A stretch of DNA of 32,277 nucleotides from positions 145,139-177,415 of the forward strand of contig JBNGIO010006356.1 of NCBI GenBank assembly GCA_049999805.1. Direction: 5' to 3'. The notes beneath the pieces are model-generated. The model saw only the letters and a program-made list of their open reading frames with translations, was not told the origin of the DNA and did no database searches. This stretch comes from Folioceros fuciformis (taxonomy: Eukaryota > Anthocerotophyta > Anthocerotopsida > Anthocerotales). Of this stretch, positions 22,162 through 29,628 are shown in pieces (position 1 is the stretch's first letter; every line of letters begins with the position of its first letter). The position numbers were made by a program, and so were the translations under genes.

Positions 22162-25100
22162 CTACTTTCCTTCCCCATCCTGACCCCTCATTTTGTACAC
22201 GCTATAATCTCCGAACTCCCGAAGACCACTGCCAACCGGGGATCTGAAAAGTGAGTGACTGACTTTCCAGAAGGAAAAGAAAACCGTGCATCCTAAGTAG
22301 TCATCGTCACCAAATGGCGCTAAGTTAGTGGAGAGTGCGTACCTGTGGTGAATATCCCATGCGAAAGGAAGGAAAGCAGGCTCCAGCCCCTCAACAAAAA
22401 CTTGTCTCCATCTTTGATTGAACTCACGAATAGCATCGTCCCCGCCTTGGCTCAAAAGAATTTCCACAACTTTCCTTCCATGTGGACCATGCCCAAGCAG
22501 GGCTTCATTTTGCGTCTCCGATCGAGAGCTTCCATGGCTCCGAGGGCCTTCCGGTCGGTCTACATCATGAGTACAAGCATTAGGCGTCATGGCCTCTGAA
22601 CAAGACGTGACCATCTTGGAACCTTTCTGCTTTGTAAAGCGCCTTTGCTCCCGTGGACTCACACACGCAAGCAAAGCTGCCTGAAACTCTTCGTCGCTGA
22701 AATGTCTCCCACCATAGTACGTCCTCACGACCTTTAGTATACAACATCAATTAGTACACACAGAATGCCCAACAACTGCAGACGCAAAAACGATGAGGAA
22801 CTTCATCTCCCCTTACCTCCTGCAACTCCTCCAGCCGTTTCTTTGGCAGAGTGTTTCCATACCGTAGGAGAGCAATGGCAGCATTCCTCAAATGCATAGG
22901 AGACACACGTCCAGTGGTGTTCTGGACAACAGCGCTGGTCTCCCCGTTTGCACATTGATTAGCTGGGACGGTTTTCCTGCCTAAGAACAATGGAACGCCA
23001 AACTCTTCTGCAACTTCACGCTTGTGCAACTCAGCGGTGCGATGAGCAACCTCATGACAATCCACACACAGAAGCACTATGTCGTGGGACCTATGGCTCT
23101 TTAAGTACTCAGGGAAATGCTGCCGATAGCAAGAAGGCACAACACGGTACCGTACGTAGTGCCTATGCTCACCACACCCTACACACCTATTCTTTTTACT
23201 CTGGATGTAGAACTCATTGTTCCTGTCCTCTGGACGCCCTTTGGGCTCAAACAAAAGTCTTATGGTCGGTGGATCTTCACCAAGAAACTCAGCCAGACCT
23301 TTGCTAACATACCTGTCAAATAGACAACAGATTCAGAGAAAATTCCACGTCACAACTTCAAAGCCATATCAAAGCTACTGCAAATTGCACACACCCCCCA
23401 CCCGCAAGTAACCAACTGAGAGCTAACATTGACAAAAGAGGTACCATTCGAGCTTCTTCCGTTCACAATAACAAAGTAGCCGACCATCACCAGCGAATAT
23501 CCTACAGTTCTCGTACACTGGGCCCTTGCAGGAAAACTTCTTTACAAATAGGGCACGGGACTTCTCCCAGTGTTGATTTTTCTGCCAAGGTCGCTTCACC
23601 TTCTTCCCATCTGCGAGTCTCCCAACCCTTTTGCTTTTAAAATCTGCAGGTCTTGCAGCCTGGGTCTGCTCCAAAGTCCTAGCATTATCATGTTCGGACT
23701 CCGTACGCCTTGACTGCAGCATGCTCGTTATCCACCACAAAAAAGACCCCTTCCCTTCAGACTCCGTCCATCTTGACTGCAGCATGCTCGTTATCCACCA
23801 CCTAAACGAGCCTTTCTCCAAACGAGCCTGCGTTAACCTTCCCCTTGTTCCTTTCATGAGATCAGAGAGGGCTCCAACGTGCTTCCTGACAACAAGTGAT
23901 GGTGATGTGTCGGGACACAACAAAATGGGCCCCGAATCCTCTGTCTTATCGGCTGTCTGTATTACAGAGAAGATAGCATCACCGCTAGTAGGGCACTGTT
24001 TAGCCAGGGCAAGTATACCTGAGTTAGAAAGCACAGCGTGCAAGCTCTCATCTTCCAGGCGGGCCTGTAAACATCAGCATCAGACATTGGTTTGGCATCA
24101 GCATAAGAAATTCGTGCCCAGATTAAGACATTTCAATCCATTAAAAACACTACAGGAATTCCGTCCACCTCACCAACTTATCCCGCCACTTGCACAAAGC
24201 TTTCACACGTTTACGAATTAAATTGCTCTCCTGCATTGCAACGTACATTATACACTTGTTGCACAATAGGAGGAGATAGTACCGGACATATGAGATGGAA
24301 AGAACTTAAGGCTATATGCCGCCTGAAAGATCAAACCTCCATAGTCATAACTGGACTGGAGTTGGTGTAGCGTGACCACAATGAGAGAGCAGCAGTTGAT
24401 GGAGAAGAACACGCTCCCTCCTTATCGTAAAGTTGCAAGCAAAGAGTGTTGGATCTCAACAACACTTGCAGGAATGGAGACTCTTCACCCACAGGTACGT
24501 CCTGATTGCTTGAAGTGCCTGTAGCCGTTGCAAGTTGCGTGCAGGTCAGGAGGGTGCTATAGGCAAGCCAAAAGTTCTTCTCTGGTCACAAAAAAATAGG
24601 AAACTACCAAAAAAAAAAAAAAAAACCTTGACAAAGTTCATCCTGCAGCTGACGTGCAATATATAACAGAAAATGAGCATCAGATCGTGCATAGTGTAAC
24701 ATCTCTGCAGATAGGGGACGCTGTCGCCAATCAGCCCTCTGCCAGGTAACGTTAAAGATCCAGGATGTGAGGTTACAGTATCCAAGCTGTCAGTAGATAC
24801 CATGCTCACATGATAACTTGGGCTGCTGTTCAAGAGACCTGAAGTGCTTTATTGGTGGTGACACCACAATACTCACGCAGCAAATAAGCCAAAGACCTCT
24901 GAGGTTTACCCAATACATCACAGGCCTGCATGAACAAGGATGTTATCTCTACTGTGAGCCACAATGTCCATGAAACTTCGGTGATATCATGCAACCTGCA
25001 ATTAAATAACCTCCACGATAAGCACACTTACACGGGCAGTGTCAAACATGTTAACAACGTAGATGTGAAAGTCGCGTTGCAACCACAAATTGTCACTGTC

Positions 25101-25936
25101 TGCTCCATGAAACACCTGAAAGGTGCAAGCAAGATCCTCAGATAAGGGTTGTGCTTCAGGATAACTCCTCTCCTGCCTTGCAACTGCATAAAGAGTCACG
25201 GGCCTTGCAGATTTTGGAGTTGGCAAATGCTGGCCGAAGCACATCCATTTCGTCATGAAGGGCCAAGGCGTCCACTAAATAATCTTTTTCATCGGTTGAT
25301 ATCTGCAACGAGAAGCTCATCCTCAATAGACCCCTTGTAATTATTTCAGGAAGAAAAAAAATCCTTTAAAGATCCCGATTGAGGAATGCAAACCCGAGAG
25401 TGAAGAGCGTACTTGGATGAGTGCAGTGAACCCCAAGAACGAATGCACACTGTGCTGCTCAGTGTCAACAGCGAATTCATGCTCCTCATTAAGGATAGAT
25501 GCCAGGCTTTCCAGCTGAGATCTAGTATCGATCCACTCACAGGGCCCATCTAAACCTGGCGGATCCTTTGAAAGCTTGGACTGACTCAACCTTGGTGGCG
25601 GATTGTCCACCAGTGAGCGGATGCTTTCCAAGTACGGGTGCACTGCGGCGAGATAGTCACTCCATCAAGGTCACTAAACCACATGCAATCAACATGAGTC
25701 AACTCACAGAAACATCCATGCAACATACACTTCTCCTGGTTCCCCAAATGAACGAACGGCGCTGAAGAATTGTCCGCAAGAACCTTCTTGAAACGCAGCT
25801 GGGGTTTCTCATAAAGCGCCTCGAGCAGATTCCTCCTCTTTCGACGGGTCTCTCGCGCCTGCACAGAAACGAAATAGCCTGCTGCAATACAAGAGATGGC
25901 TACTACGCACACAACAGCGGTGGTCTTCCCTCCCAT
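22162..25936 (-). CDS. RRP6L3: RRP6-like 3 (RRP6L3) 3'-5' exonuclease
   Basis: RRP6L3 is a DEDDy-type exonuclease related to animal EXD2; it has an N-terminal membrane anchor, unlike nuclear RRP6L1/2. Twelve exons fit in frame: 25936-25729, 25642-25413, 25302-25204, 25115-25032, 24925-24839, 24738-24627, 24518-24337, 24230-24174, 24064-23445, 23312-22817, 22731-22343 and 22228-22162, giving about 876 residues (Arabidopsis is about 890). Seen in order: hydrophobic anchor [15 protein letters not shown] (residues 8-22); FAVDTEQHS (Asp129, Glu131); [15 protein letters not shown] (Asp185/187); [11 protein letters not shown] (Tyr252, Asp256), completing DEDDy; an HRDC-like segment ([17 protein letters not shown]); [19 protein letters not shown]; and a C-terminal zinc/HNH-like region with [29 protein letters not shown]; then [13 protein letters not shown] and REFGDYSVY. 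Exon 3 seems to use a GC donor. Exon 9 carries a 63 bp in-frame duplication. It diverges from the PPR gene at 26116. Confidence 0.92.
23697..23822 (-). repeat. 63 bp in-frame tandem duplication in RRP6L3 exon 9
   Basis: Copies 23697-23759 and 23760-23822 share most bases, including a central 33 bp stretch that is identical. Translated, each encodes a 21-residue unit built around [10 protein letters not shown] and TESE, at about residues 434-476. The duplicated part sits in the linker between the HRDC-like segment and the C-terminal conserved region. Confidence 0.85.
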
Positions 25937-26115
25937 CTATACTACTCCCAATTGCTGTATGAATTGTTATGGAGAGCACCGAATCTTGCCGTCAGCAAAG
26001 ACATTTTATTGTTTGTTCCTGGTTTCTCTAGTTTAAAACCCTAAACCCTTACATGAGGGGTGTAGCTATGGCGAGGGAAACCTGCTCAGGCTGAGCGGGT
26101 GACGGGGTGCTGATC
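25937..26115. promoter_or_regulatory. bidirectional promoter, RRP6L3 and PPR gene
   Basis: Only 179 bp separate the start codons of two divergent genes, so core promoters and 5' UTRs must overlap. The interval contains a double telo-box at 26036-26049. No TATA box in consensus position is obvious for either direction. Confidence 0.65.
26036..26049 (+). promoter_or_regulatory. overlapping double telo-box
   Basis: AAACCCTAAACCCT, two overlapping telo-box motifs. In plants this motif is enriched in promoters of ribosomal protein and other translation-related genes, and is bound by telomere-repeat-binding Myb factors. It lies about 70 bp before the PPR start codon, fitting a mitoribosome-linked PPR gene. 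Confidence 0.75.
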
Positions 26116-27477
26116 ATGACGTTGCGTCGAGCTCTCCAGCGAGGATTGGGCCGCATTGCGGCCCAGTATCGGGACCAGGGGACCCGGGGATTGCAGATCC
26201 AAGGAGTTTCAGCGGGTTATTCATCGTCCGCCGGATCGGACTATGCTAAGCTCAATGTGGCAAGCGATACCTTTGGGTACAACAAAGTGTTGGAGTTTCT
26301 GTGCTCCAAGAGGAGGCCCTATTTGCTGCGGGAGGTTTATGATGACATGCTGCTGGACGGAGTGCAGCCGGAGCTGTCCACGTTCCTGTTGCTGATTACA
26401 GGGACTATGCGTGGCGACCGGCTGCAGGATTTGATGCACTTTTTCAATGAGATGAAGGATATGGGAGTCGCTCCCAACCATCTTCTTTTCAACTGCGTGA
26501 TCTCCGCCTGTGGCAGGAGCAACCAAGTGAATCGAGCGTTCCAGGTGGCGTCTGAGATGCAGTCGTATGGGCTGCAACCGAAGTACGGGACTTACGTCTC
26601 GCTGTTGAATGCATGTGGAGCTGCGGGATGCCCCGAAGAGGCCGATGGGGTGGTGAAGAAAATGATTGCCGGCGGGTTCCGCGTGGACGAGTTGTGCTAC
26701 GGTGCGCTCATCATGGCTCACAAGAACAAGAAGCCCACCACGGTGAAGACATTTGACAAGATTTTTGAGCTGTTGGAGCAATCCAAGGCGGAGCAGGCGA
26801 GAGCCAAGCACTCTCCTGGGGAGTCACAAGACACCGGTGAGGACCTAGAGGACTTACTGGCCAACGAGGTGTTGAACCAGGGGGGGAACACAGATCGAAT
26901 GAGTGTGAAACAGGCAGCTCATTCCGCAGCTGTGATTGCGTGTGCCGAGCTGGGCAATGAGCAGGCTATGACAAAGGCTGTGCAAATGTTGGAGCAGGAT
27001 GGTTACCAGCTCGATACTTCCGTGGTGCTGCAGATCATCAAGTGTTACATCTCCATAGGGAGCCCGCACAAGGCTTTTGCCGTTTTCCAGAGCGTTCAAC
27101 GTGTCGGAAAGCATACGCTGGATCTGTATGTGGTCATGTTGGAGGGGCTGCTGTCCAGCCCAACGCCTGAGAACATCGCCTCTGCATCGACGCTGTTGGA
27201 CATCATGGATTCCCGGGGTTTCTTTTTGAACACAAGGGCAGGCAGTGAGCTTCTGATCCTTGCGTCCGGTCTCGAAGGAGATCTGGATGTAGCCAACCGC
27301 GTGTGGGATTTGATGAGACGGGGCAAGGTGAAGCCATCAATCAGGAGCGCTCGGGTGTATGTGACAGCCCTTCAGATGAGACACATGCCGGCTACTGACC
27401 CCCGGTTGGTGAAGGCTCAGGAGTTGAGCTACGCGGGCAGGTTCCTGTGGAGAGCAGACGCAAGAGAGAACAGCTAG
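26116..27477 (+). CDS. P-class PPR protein, mitochondrial (At4g35850-like)
   Basis: Single-exon gene of 453 codons. PPR proteins bind RNA through 35-residue helical repeats. The N terminus is rich in Arg, Gln and Ser with no acidic residue in the first 15 residues (MTLRRALQRGLGRIAAQYR), as in a mitochondrial presequence. Repeats follow from about residue 60: VYDDMLLDGVQPELSTF, FNEMKDMGVAPNHLLFNCVI, ASEMQSYGLQPKYGTYVSLL, then GALIMAHKNKKP. An acidic linker (GESQDTGEDLEDLL) at about residues 235-250 separates a second repeat block. There is no E, DYW or SMR domain. The DMLLDGVQP, GTM-G-RLQD and AHKNK patterns match what I recall of Arabidopsis At4g35850, which I believe has been reported as a plant mitoribosome small-subunit PPR component; that identity is from memory. 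The start is the ATG at 26116; an in-frame GTG at 26107 is ignored. Confidence 0.85.
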   Translation: MTLRRALQRGLGRIAAQYRDQGTRGLQIQGVSAGYSSSAGSDYAKLNVASDTFGYNKVLEFLCSKRRPYLLREVYDDMLLDGVQPELSTFLLLITGTMRGDRLQDLMHFFNEMKDMGVAPNHLLFNCVISACGRSNQVNRAFQVASEMQSYGLQPKYGTYVSLLNACGAAGCPEEADGVVKKMIAGGFRVDELCYGALIMAHKNKKPTTVKTFDKIFELLEQSKAEQARAKHSPGESQDTGEDLEDLLANEVLNQGGNTDRMSVKQAAHSAAVIACAELGNEQAMTKAVQMLEQDGYQLDTSVVLQIIKCYISIGSPHKAFAVFQSVQRVGKHTLDLYVVMLEGLLSSPTPENIASASTLLDIMDSRGFFLNTRAGSELLILASGLEGDLDVANRVWDLMRRGKVKPSIRSARVYVTALQMRHMPATDPRLVKAQELSYAGRFLWRADARENS

Positions 27478-28171
27478 TCCCCGCTTCTTTCCGAATTCTG
27501 CTCGCCCGCCCTGACACTTATTTTCTTGAAAGCGGGGAGTCTTCTCATCAAGACATGGGCTTGATCTTCCCAGCTGGCAGGCATAGTCTCAACCCTTTAA
27601 CAAGGTTGTCAGGTTGAGGTTCAGTGATGTTTAAGGCCCCTGGAACCCTGCAGTCGCTTCCTGGAAACCAACTGCAGTTTCCAAATGTACAGACAAACGC
27701 AGACGAGGGCTCAGCATCCATGCATTTCACAGCAGTAAGAACCCCTCAGCCTCTTCCCGTACGCTGTAGTTCGGACCACGCCTATCTCCCACACCCACTG
27801 CAGCCTCATCCCATTTGCACAAGTTGGTTTGCAAATAAAGTGGACCCCGTACATCAACAACATCTACATCCCGAGAGATCCCCATCTCGTTCAAATCGCA
27901 GCAGAAAAAGTCTACATTAAAATATAAAATGAAACAAAAAATCATGTTAAGAGATAGAAATATAGAATCACGAAGCCGACCTGGCCGAACGATGATTAGC
28001 TCTCACGTCCACCCTGTACAAAAGGTCGCGCAGAACAATGTTAAATTTGTTTCCATCGTGTCAGCTCAAAATGATGACTAATTTCACTTTAACATACCTA
28101 GCGACTGGCTGGAAAGTGTTAAATGCCAATAAGGTAGAATTATCTCTAATTCTACTTCATGGCTCTAACTT
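27478..28171. other. 3' flank of PPR gene and spacer
   Basis: Contains the probable 3' UTR of the PPR gene on the plus strand, followed by AT-rich DNA (27910-28170) with AATAAA-like sites (CAAATAAAG at 27830) and the 3' end of the convergent small gene. The frame at 27624-27920 is not protein-like. No other gene seen. Confidence 0.5.
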
Positions 28172-28621
28172 TCAAAAATAACTACGACCCTTAGACTTCG
28201 ATTTTAGGTTCACCATCTCAAACCAGAATTCTAGCTTTTCGTCCAAAGAAGTTGGAGAGCGTTGGATGAGGTTTAGCTCAGCACTCTTCTTCTCCACCTC
28301 CACAATCTCTCCTTTTGATCCTTCACCCTTGGAACCATGGGATGAATCTCTGCTTTGAACGACAGAACGTGTTGGCATAGAATTGCTCCTCATTGGAGCT
28401 CCATCAATCCTTGAGGCATCTTGAGAAAATGAGTTTGCCTTCCTAGTGCATACTCCATCAATCCTTGAGCCATCTTGCGGACTTGAATTTGCCTTCCTAG
28501 TCTGTACTTCATCAACCCTCAAGGAATCTTCACGATCTGACTTTGTCTTCTTCTGCTTGCGAGTCACCTGTGCCGAACCAGTAGGAAAGAAGCAAGAAAA
28601 CATTTTTTTGACAAACCCCAT
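28172..28621 (-). CDS. small basic protein with 18-residue repeats
   Basis: An open frame of 149 codons from the ATG at 28621. The N terminus MGFVKKMFSCFFPTGSAQV has a Gly at position 2 (possible N-myristoylation) with nearby Cys residues (possible palmitoylation), followed by a strongly charged Ser/Lys/Arg-rich body. Three 18-residue units (R-IDG/VDE then TRKANS and QD-SR) fill the middle. The C-terminal part is SPTSLDEKLEFWFEMVNLKS. The ATG follows a good acceptor (T-rich run, then GTTCAG), so a 5'-UTR intron is likely; the in-frame ATG at 28651 would translate across that tract. I do not recognise the family. Membrane attachment is an inference. It may be a real lineage-specific gene or a fragment. 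Confidence 0.5.
   Translation of the reverse strand: MGFVKKMFSCFFPTGSAQVTRKQKKTKSDREDSLRVDEVQTRKANSSPQDGSRIDGVCTRKANSFSQDASRIDGAPMRSNSMPTRSVVQSRDSSHGSKGEGSKGEIVEVEKKSAELNLIQRSPTSLDEKLEFWFEMVNLKSKSKGRSYF
28399..28560 (-). repeat. 54 bp coding tandem repeat, three units
   Basis: Units start at 28399, 28453 and 28507. The first two are close copies (CCATCAATCCTTGAG then TTTGCCTTCCTAGT); the third is more diverged. Each encodes 18 residues in frame inside the small basic protein. Confidence 0.8.
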
Positions 28622-29300
28622 CGCTGTTGGATTCACTGAACAAACAAACAAACAAGCAGTTTATTAGATTGAGCAAACTTGAAGTGTGCGCCCTTGGTTT
28701 ATAAACAAACCCTAAGAATGTATTGCACACTTCACTCTTAGTAGAATGCTACATCTATTTAGTTGAAAACTAAGGATACCAAATAAGTTCTAGACTTCCT
28801 GTACTCCAAACCCATTATAAAAACAAGTTCATAAAGAAATAGCAACTAATGTGAACACAAAAAAAAACATACGTGTAAAAAGTACGCCAAACCCATTATA
28901 AAAACAAGTTCACAAAGAAATAGCAACTAATGTGGACACAATAAAAAACATACTTATAGAAACTACCTGCAGCAAGAAAAATAAGATGCAAAAAATGTTG
29001 GAAAACATGGGCAAGTCAGGAGCAGCTCTCTCACATATATAGACCAAAAAATTCTTATACATGTCGCTCAAAGGGAACTTAAGTAACATCGTTTCGCCTA
29101 AACATTTCTCCAATGACTTTTTTCCATATAGAATGATTTTCTAGTTACATAATATTGTATGTATATAAAGTAAATATTTCAAATGACCGCTAAATTATAC
29201 TTAGATAATAATAGAATCTAAAACTTTAACTTTTAGACAGTAATAAAATTTAAAACCTTAACTTTTAAAATGGCTTTATTAGAGAGTCAGGCCTCTGGTA
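28622..29300. other. 5' region of small gene, AT-rich
   Basis: Likely 5' UTR intron and promoter of the minus-strand small gene. A donor-like CTGCAG|GTAGTTTC lies near 28970 on the minus strand. Includes an 81 bp direct repeat. Short open frames here are not protein-like. Confidence 0.45.
28801..28950. repeat. direct repeat with 81 bp period
   Basis: 28801-28860 recurs at 28882-28941 (CCAAACCCATTATAAAAACA, then AAAGAAATAGCAACTAATGTG) with few substitutions. It lies upstream of the small gene, probably in a 5' intron. Confidence 0.85.
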
Positions 29301-29400
29301 NNNNNNNNNNNNNNNNNNNNNNNNNNNNNNNNNNNNNNNNNNNNNNNNNNNNNNNNNNNNNNNNNNNNNNNNNNNNNNNNNNNNNNNNNNNNNNNNNNNN
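29301..29400. other. assembly gap, 100 N
   Basis: Exactly 100 N. The left flank ends TGGTA and the right begins TGGTA; a 5 bp match could mean overlapping contigs but may be chance. Confidence 0.95.
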
Positions 29401-29628
29401 TGGTATATTGGGTGCCATAAGTTTAAGTTAAGCTTGTTTAAGAAATATGTTCAGAAGGTGCATTAACTAAACAACCAAGTTGGATTCCGAATTTGTTCAA
29501 TGATATGTAAGCTTGAAGGAGAAGCATACCAAAACAGCTTGGGACTTCGATTCTGAACGGGGAAGTGGCTGCATGCTTTGGATTTGGCATCTGGTCTGTT
29601 TTCCAGAGATGAGGGAAAGGTCGGTTCT

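Noticed and set aside
21616-22183. Overlapping plus-strand open frames of 145-149 codons downstream of RRP6L3
   Set aside because: Neither shows a known motif, both overlap each other in different frames, and the region is probably the RRP6L3 3' UTR. The minus strand is open here too, pointing to low stop density by composition.
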